This document shows positions 1 to 8,585 of a DNA stretch of 64,000 nt, piece by piece. Under the pieces are notes generated by a model. The model did no database searches. It had not been told where the DNA came from and worked only from the letters and a program-made list of their open reading frames with translations. The translations under genes and the position numbers were made by a program. The stretch comes from Flavobacterium limnosediminis JC2902. Lineage in GTDB: Bacteria; Bacteroidota; Bacteroidia; Flavobacteriales; Flavobacteriaceae. The stretch covers positions 1-64,000 of the forward strand of contig NZ_AVGG01000018.1 of assembly GCF_000498535.1 (NCBI RefSeq), written 5' to 3'. Positions within the stretch are counted from its first letter, which is position 1, and each line of letters begins with the position of its first letter.

Positions 1-179
1 TGACATAATATTGTTGCTAACTCATGTATATACGCAGTTCTACGACAAATACACTTGCTTGTTAATTTCTTTAAAATCAGTGTTTTGTGAAAATATATTT
101 AAAATAATGCTATTCGTTTTTTTGAATATATGCAAAATATATTTTTACAGGTACTGACGGTTTCAAATATAGAAATAAA

Positions 180-1250
180 TTATAAGTTGTCAAGTGGACT
201 AATGATTTTTCTGATAGATTTGTCTGAGACATGGGTGTAGATAAATGTGGTTTTAATATCATTATGACCCAATAACTCTTGTATAAATCTGATGTCGGTG
301 CCGTTTTCTAATAGGTGGGTGGCGAAACTGTGTCGCAAGCTGTGAATGCCGACTTTTTTGGTGATGTTCGCTTTTGTCAGTGCTTTTTTAAATACTTCCT
401 GGATGGTTCGGGGGCTGTATTGTCCGCCATATTGTCCTTCAAATAAATAGGTTTTTGGCTTGTATTGAGTGTAATAGGAGCGAAGCTGATCCAGAATGCT
501 TTCGGGTAAATTCACAAAACGGTCTTTTTTTCCTTTGCCACGCTCAATATGTACCCGCATGCTTTTGCTGTCGATATTCGCTACTTTTAAATTCAGTATT
601 TCACTCAGCCGCAGTCCCATGCCGTAACAGAGTTTGAGCATCGTATTGTGTTTTAAGTTTTCGGTGGCATCAAGTATTTTGCGAACTTCATGCATGTTCA
701 GGGCTTTAGGGAGTTTGCTTTGCTTTTTAGGTCGCGGAATCTCAAGAAATATTCTTTCCTGAAACAATACCTTTTCGTAATAAAATTTTACGGCATTTAT
801 GCGGCTGTGCAACGAATTTTCGGATAGTCGTAAATCATCTATGCAAAATATAAGATAACCGCGCACTTCGGTTTCGCCACAATCCTGCGCATTAAAATCT
901 TTTAAATAATAAAGGTATTGTGCAAATTCATGGGCGTAGGCGCGAATGGTGTTCGGACTGTAGCCTTTGAGTTTAAGCTGGTAAATCATGCGTTGAATTT
1001 CAGCGCGATTACTTAACGAAATTTTAGATAAGACATATTTGCCTACCGAATAATCTTCCGGCAAATTGAAAAGTTTCCGGTATTCTGCAGAGTCAGGAAC
1101 ATGCCACGCATTTAATTCCGGATTCCATTTCGAACCTTTTAATTCCTTAATCTGATCTTTAAGCGTAGAATTGTATTCAAAACGAATTAGTATAACCCTT
1201 TGATTTTTAAGTTCTTCAAAAGTAAAAGTGTAAGGCGAAAAGTCAATCAT
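180..1250 (-). CDS. Tyrosine recombinase/integrase (XerC/D-like)
   Basis: Site-specific recombinase that cuts and rejoins DNA through a catalytic tyrosine. About 356 aa. An N-terminal extension of roughly 80 residues (with WNPELNAWHVPD) precedes a SAM-like core-binding domain (about 85-165). The catalytic domain shows Arg in GLRLSE, Lys in GKGKKDR, HSLRH, the GHNDIKTT histidine and a terminal YTH tyrosine, so it looks intact. I start at the ATG whose first base is at 1250; an in-frame upstream extension to 1364 has an atypical composition and runs through the likely promoter (a TATATTTG -7 box lies at 1270-1277 on this strand). No insertion specific to integron integrases is visible. It stands alone, with no recognisable mobile-element genes in view, so its target is unknown. 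Confidence 0.88.
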   Translation of the reverse strand: MIDFSPYTFTFEELKNQRVILIRFEYNSTLKDQIKELKGSKWNPELNAWHVPDSAEYRKLFNLPEDYSVGKYVLSKISLSNRAEIQRMIYQLKLKGYSPNTIRAYAHEFAQYLYYLKDFNAQDCGETEVRGYLIFCIDDLRLSENSLHSRINAVKFYYEKVLFQERIFLEIPRPKKQSKLPKALNMHEVRKILDATENLKHNTMLKLCYGMGLRLSEILNLKVANIDSKSMRVHIERGKGKKDRFVNLPESILDQLRSYYTQYKPKTYLFEGQYGGQYSPRTIQEVFKKALTKANITKKVGIHSLRHSFATHLLENGTDIRFIQELLGHNDIKTTFIYTHVSDKSIRKIISPLDNL

Positions 1251-1390
1251 ATGGCGTATAGTTAATAAGCAAATATAATAAATATGTAGTAAATATCCTA
1301 AGGAGTCTTGGTTTTTGGTAAAAAGTATTCGATTTGGATTGTGTCGGGTTTTCTTCCAAAACATTCCAAAAGGTTTTAGAGTTTTTCCTC

Positions 1391-1507
1391 TAGCCCTGAT
1401 GGCAGCGGCATCCTTTTGTGGAGCCTTGGCGGAACAAAAGATAGAGCGTACAGCAGGAACTGCGATTCCAAATTTGCCCGAACCTCCCGATAGCTATCGG
1501 GACGCTC
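1391..1507 (+). repeat. Dispersed structured element with palindrome, copy 1
   Basis: Noncoding element between the divergent recombinase and nadC genes. A core hairpin pairs ATCCTTTTGT (1410-1419) with ACAAAAGAT (1434-1442), with one bulged C, inside an outer CCTG/CAGG stem (1395-1398 with 1454-1457). It ends with the perfect 18-nt palindrome TCCCGATAGCTATCGGGA at 1485-1502. A second copy in the opposite orientation lies at 4372-4540. From memory, similar sequences recur in intergenic DNA across Flavobacteria; the function is unknown to me. The rest of the 1251-1692 gap shows only a candidate nadC promoter. Confidence 0.6.
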
Positions 1508-1641
1508 CAAAAAACAAAAAATAAATTTTTTAAAAGAGTTGTATTTTAAGTACATTAAAGTTCATGCTACTTTCAATCAGAGTACTGTAGAGGCAGAATA
1601 GGAGCAAAATTGTGTGAAGTGGAATTATTTGATTTTAACAA

Positions 1642-1674
1642 TTGTGTGCGATTCCAAAATATGTCTTATTTTAG
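1642..1674 (+). promoter_or_regulatory. Candidate nadC promoter
   Basis: TTG at 1642-1644, a 22-nt spacer, then TATTTTAG at 1667-1674, one mismatch from the Flavobacterium -7 consensus TAnnTTTG. It lies just upstream of the nadC ATG. Confidence 0.35.
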
Positions 1675-1692
1675 CAGTTAAATTGTACGATT

Positions 1693-2550
1693 ATGATTTC
1701 TGAAGCTCAGTTTCAAAAGGAACTTGATATAATAATTACGAATGCCATCCGGGAAGATGTGGGCGACGGCGATCACAGTTCGTTGGCCTGTATTCCGGCT
1801 TCTGCGACAGGAAAAGCAAAACTTTTAGTGAAAGATGAAGGGATAATTGCCGGAGTTGAATTTGCTAAAATGGTGTTTCAGTATGTGGATCCGAATCTGG
1901 AAGTGGAAGTATTCATTAATGATGGAGCTTCAGTAAAATACGGCGATGTGGTTTTTCATGTTTCCGGAAGTTCGCAATCCATACTTAAAGCGGAACGTTT
2001 GGTGTTAAACGCCATGCAGCGAATGAGCGCCATCGCAACGAAAACAAAGGTATTCGTGGATTTACTGGAAGGAACCAAAACCAAAATACTGGATACCCGA
2101 AAAACAACTCCGGGAATCCGTGCCATCGAAAAATGGGCGGTTAAGATTGCAGGTGGTGAAAATCATCGTTTTGCTTTGTATGATATGATTATGCTGAAAG
2201 ACAATCATAATGATTTCGCGGGCGGAATTACCAAAGCGATTGAAAAAACGAATGCCTATTTAAAGGAGCACAATCTCGATTTGAAAATAATTGTTGAAGC
2301 CCGAAATCTGGATGAAGTTGCTGAAATTCTCAGAAACGAAGGGGTTTACAGAATTTTACTGGATAATTTTGATTACGAAATGACACGTAAAGCGGTTGCA
2401 ATGATTGGGGATAAATGCTTAACAGAATCTTCCGGTGGAATTGATGAAACTACTGTGCGTCAGTTTGCGGAATGTGGCGTGGATTTTGTCTCATCGGGTG
2501 CACTGACGCATTCGATATACAATTTAGATTTGAGTCTGAAAGCAATATAA
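1693..2550 (+). CDS. nadC: Nicotinate-nucleotide pyrophosphorylase (carboxylating), NadC
   Basis: Quinolinate phosphoribosyltransferase (EC 2.4.2.19): makes nicotinate mononucleotide from quinolinate and PRPP, releasing CO2, in cytosolic de novo NAD synthesis. At 285 aa it has normal family length. An N-terminal open sandwich is followed by the barrel with the diagnostic ER (102-103), DTRKTTPG (134-141), GGENHR (154-159), KDNH (169-172), the EAR segment and the C-terminal SSGGI phosphate-binding loop. nadA and nadB are not in the window. The following yihY-like gene is co-directional across a 73-nt spacer rich in repeated words, so co-transcription is possible. Confidence 0.95.
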   Translation: MISEAQFQKELDIIITNAIREDVGDGDHSSLACIPASATGKAKLLVKDEGIIAGVEFAKMVFQYVDPNLEVEVFINDGASVKYGDVVFHVSGSSQSILKAERLVLNAMQRMSAIATKTKVFVDLLEGTKTKILDTRKTTPGIRAIEKWAVKIAGGENHRFALYDMIMLKDNHNDFAGGITKAIEKTNAYLKEHNLDLKIIVEARNLDEVAEILRNEGVYRILLDNFDYEMTRKAVAMIGDKCLTESSGGIDETTVRQFAECGVDFVSSGALTHSIYNLDLSLKAI

Positions 2551-2623
2551 AGTGATTAGTCGAAAGTCGATAGTCATTAGTGCTAAACTATTGCCTAATA
2601 CCTAAAAACTAACAACCAAGTAA

Positions 2624-3571
2624 ATGTCCAAAGAAATAGAAGAACAAATCGAGAAGATTCCGGTGCTTAACAAGCTTATGGCTTTTTGTAAGAAAGTAGC
2701 AGTTCCCGGTCTGGAAGGTGTGGATCTCTACGAAATTCTGGAACTGTACGGAATCGGAATTGTTCAGGGCGCTTTTTCCTATCGTGCCGGAGCCATTGCT
2801 TTTAGCTTCTTTATGGCGCTTTTTCCGTTTGCACTGTTTATTTTGAACCTGATTCCGTATATCCCGTTAGAAGGATTTCAGGAGGATTTTCTGCAATTCG
2901 TTTCCGATAGTGTACCACCAAATACTTACGGTGCCATCGAAGCGATTCTGAAAGATATTATGAATAATTCCTATAAGAGCTTGCTTTCGTTCGGTTTTCT
3001 GTTATCTATATTTTTGATGTCCAATGGATTAAATGCTGTTTTGGGCGGTTTTGAATCCTCGTATCACGTTAATATAAAAAGAGGGTATTTTCGTCAATAT
3101 GCCGTTTCGATCTTTTTGTCATTGGTTTTTTCCTTCTTTCTGATTGTAACCATATCTTCAATCGTAGTTTCCGAAGTGTTCATTCAGAAGTTTTCCAGCG
3201 CATTCATGCTAGACGATGTATTAATTATTCAATGGGCGCGGAATGCTTTCTTACTGATTATGCTTTTTGTGTCCACTTCCTTTTTATTTAAATACGGAAC
3301 CCGGGAAACAAAACAGATTCCGTTTTTTAACGCCGGAGCCATGTTAACAACGGTTTTGGTTATTGTAACGTCTTATCTGTTTGGGATTTATGTAGTGCGG
3401 TTTGCGCGTTATAACGAGTTGTACGGTTCAATTGGTACACTTCTTGTTTTAATGTTCTACATATGGATTAACTGTATGATTTTATTGTTGGGATTCGAGT
3501 TGAATGCGATAATTAATCATCATAAAAGAAAAAACAGTATATTTAACAAAAACCTAAAACAACCATTATGA
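2624..3571 (+). CDS. YihY/BrkB family inner-membrane protein
   Basis: Polytopic membrane protein of the YihY/virulence factor BrkB family (315 aa). This family was once misassigned as RNase BN, and its molecular role is unsettled. About six hydrophobic helices are visible (near 55-80, 124-147, 160-186, 202-226, 234-257 and 268-295). The family signatures FSYRAGAIAFS and GSIGTLLVLMFYIW are present. The N-terminal 40 residues are charged and probably cytosolic. Its TGA stop overlaps the next ATG (ATGA), which implies translational coupling to the secreted protein that follows. Confidence 0.85.
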   Translation: MSKEIEEQIEKIPVLNKLMAFCKKVAVPGLEGVDLYEILELYGIGIVQGAFSYRAGAIAFSFFMALFPFALFILNLIPYIPLEGFQEDFLQFVSDSVPPNTYGAIEAILKDIMNNSYKSLLSFGFLLSIFLMSNGLNAVLGGFESSYHVNIKRGYFRQYAVSIFLSLVFSFFLIVTISSIVVSEVFIQKFSSAFMLDDVLIIQWARNAFLLIMLFVSTSFLFKYGTRETKQIPFFNAGAMLTTVLVIVTSYLFGIYVVRFARYNELYGSIGTLLVLMFYIWINCMILLLGFELNAIINHHKRKNSIFNKNLKQPL

Positions 3572-4137
3572 AAAAACAATTCTTAACATTATTAGTTGTA
3601 GCGGTAGTTGGATTATTTTCGGCAACTGCACAGACAACAGAAGTTGGCGGAGTTAAATTGGCGCACAAAGTCACTTTGGAAGGACAAAACTTAGTGCTTA
3701 ACGGAGCCGGAATTAGAGAAAAGATGTGGATTGATTTATATGTTGGTGCTTTGTATTTGCCCAAAAAGAGTTCCAATGCTGCCGAAATAATGAGTAGTCC
3801 CGATGCCGGAGCCATCAAACTGACAATCATTTCAAGTATGATTACCAGTGAAAAGATGATTAATGCCGTAAACGAAGGATTTGAGAATTCAACTAATAAA
3901 AATACGGCACCAATCAAAGCTAAAATCGCCCAATTTAAAGCCTGTTTCAAAGATGAGATTAAAGAATGGGATGTATTTGATATCGTGTATGTTCCCGGAA
4001 AAGGCGTAGTGGTTTCCAAAAACGGAAAAGAAAAAGGAGTTATTGAAGGCGCCGATTTCAAAAAAGCGTTATTCGGAATCTGGTTATCGGGCAAACCGGC
4101 AGATAAAAACCTTAAAACAGCAATGTTAGGGAAATAA
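3568..4137 (+). CDS. Chalcone isomerase-like secreted protein
   Basis: 189-aa protein with a clear Sec signal peptide (about 1-21, ending near ATAQ), so periplasmic or surface located. The mature part resembles the chalcone isomerase-like family: GVKLAHKVTLEGQNLVLNGAGIREK near the N terminus and YVGALYLPKKS, then a central helical segment and a C-terminal GVIEGADFKKALFGIWLSGKP motif. Bacterial members are not shown to act on flavonoids; a ligand-binding (possibly fatty-acid-binding) role is inferred from the fold family. It overlaps the upstream yihY-like stop by 4 nt and is followed by a strong terminator, so it closes that transcription unit. Confidence 0.8.
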   Translation: MKKQFLTLLVVAVVGLFSATAQTTEVGGVKLAHKVTLEGQNLVLNGAGIREKMWIDLYVGALYLPKKSSNAAEIMSSPDAGAIKLTIISSMITSEKMINAVNEGFENSTNKNTAPIKAKIAQFKACFKDEIKEWDVFDIVYVPGKGVVVSKNGKEKGVIEGADFKKALFGIWLSGKPADKNLKTAMLGK

Positions 4138-4160
4138 CCCTCCGCAGAAATATAAATGAA

Positions 4161-4186
4161 GAGCCGTCCATTGGGCGGTTTTTTTA
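4161..4186 (+). terminator. Intrinsic terminator
   Basis: CCGTCC (4164-4169) pairs with GGGCGG (4173-4178) and is followed by a run of seven T. It ends the yihY-like/chalcone-isomerase-like unit. Confidence 0.8.
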
Positions 4187-4231
4187 TTGGTTTGAGTTAG
4201 TATTTACTTTTTGTTTAAGTAACTTTTTTTC

Positions 4232-4290
4232 AACACAGATTTCACAGATTGACACAGATTAATCTGTGCAAATTCGTGTAATCTGTGTTT
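4232..4290. repeat. Dispersed CACAGATT-type inverted repeat
   Basis: Repeated words ACACAGATT and CACAGATT on the left face AATCTGTG and AATCTGTGT on the right, making an imperfect inverted repeat. The same vocabulary recurs at 4660-4680, 4770-4800 and 40018-40135. It is noncoding and may be a dispersed intergenic repeat of this lineage. Confidence 0.6.
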
Positions 4291-4371
4291 ACTGTTTAGG
4301 CTGCTAAATAAAAAAAAACAAATAAAACGGATTGCCGCAGATTTTAGAAAAGTAAAAGTGTGTTTTTTGAA

Positions 4372-4540
4372 GCGTCCCGATAGCTATGGGGAGGTTTGGG
4401 CTTCTTTGGTTTCCATGTTCCTGCTGTCCGCTATATCTTTTTACACGGTCATTGTACTTTTATCGGGTCAATGAAGTTCTCGAAATGACCATGTATAAAG
4501 GATGTCGCTCCTCCCGATAGCTATCGGGACAGGGCTAGAG
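4372..4540 (-). repeat. Dispersed structured element, copy 2 (reverse orientation)
   Basis: Reverse-orientation relative of the element at 1391-1507. It is bounded by TCCCGATAGCTATCGGGA at 4512-4529 (perfect) and a one-mismatch version at 4375-4392. On the minus strand it carries the same landmarks in order: AGCCCT, a palindrome, ATCCTTT, then AAAAAGATATAGCGGACAGC. An extra internal stem pairs GGTCATT (4447-4453) with AATGACC (4484-4490), giving a longer apical arm than copy 1. Confidence 0.6.
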
Positions 4541-4596
4541 AGGAACTTTAAAACCTTTTGTCGTGTTCGTGAAGAAAAAACCTTTGAGATCTTCCT

Positions 4597-4860
4597 ACGA
4601 AACCTTTGCGCACCTTGCGAAAATCCTTTGCGACCTTTGCGGTTAAATCCAAAAACATTTAATAATCTGTGAAATCTGTGTTCAATATACAGTTTCAGAA
4701 CAAACACCTAGCGTCCGTCGCGAAAATCCTTTGCGGTTAAACCCCCAATTAAGCAGTTTATTCATTTTCAAATCTGTGAAAATCCGTGAAATCTGTGTTT
4801 GATATTTAGTTGCAGGAATAAAAACCTTTGCGATCTTTGCGGTTAAATCCTCCCAATCAA
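4597..4860. repeat. Intergenic block of CTTTGCGGTTAAA and CTGTGAAAT repeats
   Basis: Alternating short words: CCTTTGCG...CTTTGCGGTTAAA occurs around 4610-4645, 4725-4742 and 4826-4850, interspersed with AATCTGTGAAATCTGTG motifs. It is part of the 735-bp gene-free stretch 4187-4922. Short ORFs across it are products of the repeats. The only other functional signal I see in the gap is the priA -7 box. Confidence 0.55.
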
Positions 4861-4897
4861 TTTCTGAAATTACTATCCAAAATAAATCCCGGTGACT

Positions 4898-4905
4898 TAT
4901 ATTTG
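4898..4905 (+). promoter_or_regulatory. Candidate priA promoter (-7 box)
   Basis: TATATTTG matches the Bacteroidota -7 consensus TAnnTTTG and lies 17 nt before the priA ATG. No convincing TTG -33 element is present, so only half the promoter is supported. Confidence 0.4.
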
Positions 4906-4922
4906 TAACTCAAAAGTAGTTT

Positions 4923-7373
4923 ATGCCGCATTTCGTAGAAGTCGTTTTACCCTTAGCCCTACCCAAAACCTTTACCTATCTGGTTTCTGAAGCCGAGTTT
5001 CAGTACATCCAAAAGGGAATGCGTGTGGCGGTGCCTTTCGGGAAAACTAAAATCTACACCGCTTTGGTCATCGATTTACATCAGAATGCGCCAACGCTTT
5101 ATCAGGCCAAAGAAATCCATCAGATATTAGACGATGCACCGGTAGTAAACGAATTCCAGATCGAGCATTGGCAATGGATTGCAAACTATTACATGTGTTC
5201 CATCGGAGAAGTGTTTAAAAGCGCTTTGCCGTCCGGATTCCTGCTGGAAAGCGAAACCATTATTTCCGCACCAAAGGAGGTTACTGTTAATGCCAAAGAA
5301 CTTTCGGACAGCGAATTTCTTATTTATCAGGCCTTACAGCAGCAATCGTCTTTAAAAGTAGAAGACATCGTTGCTATTCTAGGAAAGAAAAACGTGTTTC
5401 CGGTTTTAAATGCGATGCTCGCCAAAAACGTATTGGTCCTTCAGGAAGAAGTCGCTGAAAAATACAAACCGAAATTAACCCGGTACATCCGTCTGCAAGA
5501 GGAATTTTTACAGCAGGAACAGTTGTCGGAATTAATGCAGATCCTTTCTCGCGCCCAAAAGCAACGCGAACTGGTCATGCATTATTTTCAGTTGAATGCC
5601 AAAGAGAAAAAACCGGTTTCGGTGAAGCAATTGCTGGAAATTTCCGGAAGCACTTCGGCGGTGGTGAAATCGTTGGTAGACAAAGAAATCTTTGAAGAAT
5701 ATTATATTACAGAGGACCGCGTTTCTTTCGAAAAAGAAGAAGAGTCCGGTTTTCAGTTGAGTCTTCCACAGCAAAAAGCATTTGACGAAATAAAAGAAAG
5801 TTTTGATAAGCAATCGGTTACATTATTGCACGGCGTAACGGCTTCGGGTAAAACAGAGATTTATATCAAATTAATCGAAGACTATATCGCTAAAGGACAA
5901 CAGGTTTTATACCTCTTGCCGGAGATCGCCTTAACCACACAATTGGTTACAAGACTTACGGCTTATTTTGGGAATCAGGTGGCGGTTTTCCATTCGAAAT
6001 ATTCCAATAACGAACGGATTGAAGTGTGGAACCAGGTCTTGCAGCATTCCGATAAGGCAAAGATTGTTATTGGAGCACGTTCGGCTTTATTTTTACCGTT
6101 TTTCGATTTGGGACTGATTGTGATCGACGAAGAACACGAGCAAACCTTTAAGCAATTCGATCCCGCACCACGTTACCATGCCCGGGATGCAGCCATTGTT
6201 TTGGCATCGCAGCATAAGGCTAAAGTGTTGTTAGGATCGGCTACGCCAAGTCTGGAAACTTATCATAACGTAAAAGCGAAAAAATACGGTCTGGTGGAAC
6301 TTTTCGAGCGTTACGGAAATGTTGTGTTGCCTGAAATCTATTTGGTCGATTTAAAAGATAAGTACAAGCGAAAGAGAATGAACGGACATTTTTCCGATGA
6401 TTTACTCGAAGCGATGGCTGAAACCTTATCCAAAGGCGAGCAGGTGATTTTGTTTCAGAACCGACGCGGGTATTCGCCTTTTGTGGAATGCATGACCTGT
6501 GGACACGTGCCGCAATGCCCGAGTTGCGATGTGAGTCTGACGTATTATAAATTCAAGAACCAATTGCGTTGTCATTACTGCGGGCATTCAATTGCGAATC
6601 CGACGCATTGTCACGCTTGCCAGTCGGTGGATTTGTCGACCAAAGGTTTCGGTACCGAGCAGATTGAAATGGAACTGAAAGCGCTTTTTCCGGAGAAAAC
6701 CATCGGACGAATGGATCAGGATACCACAAGAGGGAAATTCGGCTACGAGAAAATTATCGATGCCTTTAAAAATCTTGAAATTGATGTTTTAGTGGGTACG
6801 CAGATGTTGGCCAAAGGGCTGCATTTCGATAATGTAACGTTGGTTGGGGTCATGAATGCGGATAACATGCTGAATCAGCCCGATTTCCGTTCGCACGAGC
6901 GCGCTTATCAGATGATGATGCAGGTGTCGGGACGCGCGGGCAGGAGCGAGAAGCGGGGAAAAGTGATGATTCAGACGTATAATCCGTACCACAATATTAT
7001 TCAGCAGGTGACCCATAACGATTATAACGGAATGTATAACGAGCAAGTGTATGAGCGTCATAATTTTAAATATCCGCCGTATTACCGTTTGGTGAAGTTA
7101 ACGTTAAAACATCGGGATTTTGATAAACTGAAAGAAGGTTCGATGTGGTTGTACAATGTTTTGGTGCAACAATTGCAGATTCCTGTTTTGGGTCCGGAAG
7201 AACCTGCTATCAGTCGTATTCGTAATGAATTTATCCGTACGATATTAATTAAGATTCCGAATCAGAACCATTTGGGTCAAACCAAAAAAACTACCCAGAG
7301 GATACTGAATAGTTTTGAGGCAATTGCTCAGTACAGAGCTATAAAAGTCACGATAAACGTTGATAATTATTAA
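4923..7373 (+). CDS. priA: Primosomal protein N' (replication restart helicase PriA)
   Basis: 3'-to-5' superfamily 2 DNA helicase that recognises stalled forks and reloads the replisome. 816 aa. An N-terminal 3'-DNA-binding domain (about 1-105) and a winged-helix region are followed by the helicase core with Walker A GVTASGKTE (near 302-312), Walker B DEEH (near 401) and GSATPS. The zinc-binding insertion has paired CxxC motifs (CMTC, CPSC, CHYC, CHAC, about 522-560). The C-terminal helicase lobe carries VGTQMLAKG and QVSGRAGR. All catalytic motifs are intact. The stop overlaps the convergent LytTR gene by 4 nt. Confidence 0.96.
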   Translation: MPHFVEVVLPLALPKTFTYLVSEAEFQYIQKGMRVAVPFGKTKIYTALVIDLHQNAPTLYQAKEIHQILDDAPVVNEFQIEHWQWIANYYMCSIGEVFKSALPSGFLLESETIISAPKEVTVNAKELSDSEFLIYQALQQQSSLKVEDIVAILGKKNVFPVLNAMLAKNVLVLQEEVAEKYKPKLTRYIRLQEEFLQQEQLSELMQILSRAQKQRELVMHYFQLNAKEKKPVSVKQLLEISGSTSAVVKSLVDKEIFEEYYITEDRVSFEKEEESGFQLSLPQQKAFDEIKESFDKQSVTLLHGVTASGKTEIYIKLIEDYIAKGQQVLYLLPEIALTTQLVTRLTAYFGNQVAVFHSKYSNNERIEVWNQVLQHSDKAKIVIGARSALFLPFFDLGLIVIDEEHEQTFKQFDPAPRYHARDAAIVLASQHKAKVLLGSATPSLETYHNVKAKKYGLVELFERYGNVVLPEIYLVDLKDKYKRKRMNGHFSDDLLEAMAETLSKGEQVILFQNRRGYSPFVECMTCGHVPQCPSCDVSLTYYKFKNQLRCHYCGHSIANPTHCHACQSVDLSTKGFGTEQIEMELKALFPEKTIGRMDQDTTRGKFGYEKIIDAFKNLEIDVLVGTQMLAKGLHFDNVTLVGVMNADNMLNQPDFRSHERAYQMMMQVSGRAGRSEKRGKVMIQTYNPYHNIIQQVTHNDYNGMYNEQVYERHNFKYPPYYRLVKLTLKHRDFDKLKEGSMWLYNVLVQQLQIPVLGPEEPAISRIRNEFIRTILIKIPNQNHLGQTKKTTQRILNSFEAIAQYRAIKVTINVDNY

Positions 7374-8068
7374 GCGTTTTCGATGGCTTTTACCAAGTCT
7401 TCTTTTTTGTTTCGGCTTAACGGAATTTTATTTGAACCGATTTCGGCAAATTTGCTGTTAAATTTCTCAATTTTATCAATGTTTACGATAAATGATTTGT
7501 GAACACGGATAAATTTGTCTTTGGGTAATTCGTTTTCAAAGGCTTTCATTGTTGACAAAACCAGGTGGTTGTCTTCTTCGGTAATCACTTTTACATAATC
7601 GCCGTAGGCTTCAATCCATTTGATTCTGGAGATGTAAATTTTCAGTTTTTTTAAATTACTCTTAATAAAGATGTGTGGGCTTTCTTCTTCACCGCCGTTT
7701 TCTTTACTTAACGAAATCATGCTTATGGCTTTTTTAACAGCCTGGCTAAAGCGTTCTCGTGTAATGGGTTTGTGAAGGTAATCCGTCGCGGCATAATCGA
7801 ATGCTTTTACGGCATACTCCGCCTTGGAGGTAATGAAAATTACCTGTGGTTTTGTTTTTAGGCCGTCCAAAAGGTCGAATCCATTAATAACGGGCATTTC
7901 GATGTCCAGAAAAACCAAATCCACATTTTTATTTGTGATACAGTTTTTGGCTTCCACAGCATTTGAAAACTCGCCTACAAGCTCCAGATTCGGGTTGTCA
8001 TTTACTAATTTAGTAATTGTCAATCTTTGGATGCTACTATCATCAACTACGATACAATTTATTTTCAT
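7370..8068 (-). CDS. LytTR-type response regulator
   Basis: Two-domain transcriptional regulator, 232 aa. The receiver domain (about 1-120) has the acidic pair near residues 9-10, phospho-acceptor D55 in LVFLDIEMP, T/S near 80 and conserved K100. The C-terminal LytTR DNA-binding domain (about 130-230) contains WIEAYGDYVKV and FIRVHKSFIVN. No histidine kinase is adjacent, so its partner (usually a LytS-like kinase) is elsewhere. It converges on priA with a 4-nt overlap and is divergent from the rpsF operon. Confidence 0.92.
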   Translation of the reverse strand: MKINCIVVDDSSIQRLTITKLVNDNPNLELVGEFSNAVEAKNCITNKNVDLVFLDIEMPVINGFDLLDGLKTKPQVIFITSKAEYAVKAFDYAATDYLHKPITRERFSQAVKKAISMISLSKENGGEEESPHIFIKSNLKKLKIYISRIKWIEAYGDYVKVITEEDNHLVLSTMKAFENELPKDKFIRVHKSFIVNIDKIEKFNSKFAEIGSNKIPLSRNKKEDLVKAIENA

Positions 8069-8176
8069 AAGCTTATGGTGAGAGTTAATATCGAAATAAA
8101 AATAACTAATATAGTTTGAATAAACAAAGTAATTATGTGAAAATATTGCATTTCATCTAAAATACTAAAAATGCTA

Positions 8177-8206
8177 TTGCGGGTTAAATATAAATCACTA
8201 TTTTTG
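8177..8206 (+). promoter_or_regulatory. rpsF operon promoter
   Basis: TTG at 8177-8179, 19-nt spacer, TATTTTTG at 8199-8206: a full match to the Flavobacterium TTG-N17-23-TAnnTTTG pattern. It predicts a start near 8213 and a short 5' UTR of about 25 nt. Confidence 0.75.
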
Positions 8207-8238
8207 CACCCAATTTTATAACAAATAAATTTTTTATT

Positions 8239-8580
8239 ATGAATCATTATGAAACTGTTTTCATCTTGAATCCCGTTTTATCTGAGCAACAGGTAAAGGA
8301 AACAGTTAGCAAGTTTGAAGATTTTCTTACTTCTAGAGGAGCAGAGATGGTATCTAAAGAGGATTGGGGCTTAAAGAAAATGGCTTACGAAATCCAACAC
8401 AAGAAAAGTGGTTTTTACCATTTATTCGAATTCAAAGTGTCACCAGAAGTTTTAATTGCTTTTGAAACTGAATTCAGACGTGACGAAAGAGTTATGCGTT
8501 TCTTAACTGTAAGTTTAGACAAACACGCAATCTCTTGGGCAGAAAGAAGAAGAGCAAAATTAAAAGCAGCTAAAGCATAA
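8239..8580 (+). CDS. rpsF: 30S ribosomal protein bS6
   Basis: Small-subunit ribosomal protein S6 (113 aa), which binds the 16S rRNA central domain as a heterodimer with bS18. It starts [18 protein letters not shown], typical of S6, has the conserved [12 protein letters not shown] segment and ends in a lysine/alanine-rich tail. First gene of the rpsF-rpsR-rplI operon, 5 nt from rpsR. In many bacteria an S6:S18 complex autoregulates this operon through the rpsF leader; no such fold is evident in the short leader here. Confidence 0.97.
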   Translation: MNHYETVFILNPVLSEQQVKETVSKFEDFLTSRGAEMVSKEDWGLKKMAYEIQHKKSGFYHLFEFKVSPEVLIAFETEFRRDERVMRFLTVSLDKHAISWAERRRAKLKAAKA

Positions 8581-8585
8581 TTATT

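Noticed and set aside
1..179. Possible recombination site or integron-type attI next to the recombinase
   Set aside because: A GTTGCTAAC at 13-21 superficially recalls attC core sites, but it does not match GTTRRRY and no paired site exists in view; the enzyme lacks the integron-integrase insertion.
1315..1524. ORF of 69 codons on + strand
   Set aside because: It lies across the dispersed element and its palindrome; composition is that of the repeat, with no start signal or homology I recognise.
4468..4707. 79-codon minus ORF in the 4187-4922 gap
   Set aside because: Made of repeat words (CTTTGCGG, CTGTGAAAT); no plausible protein features.
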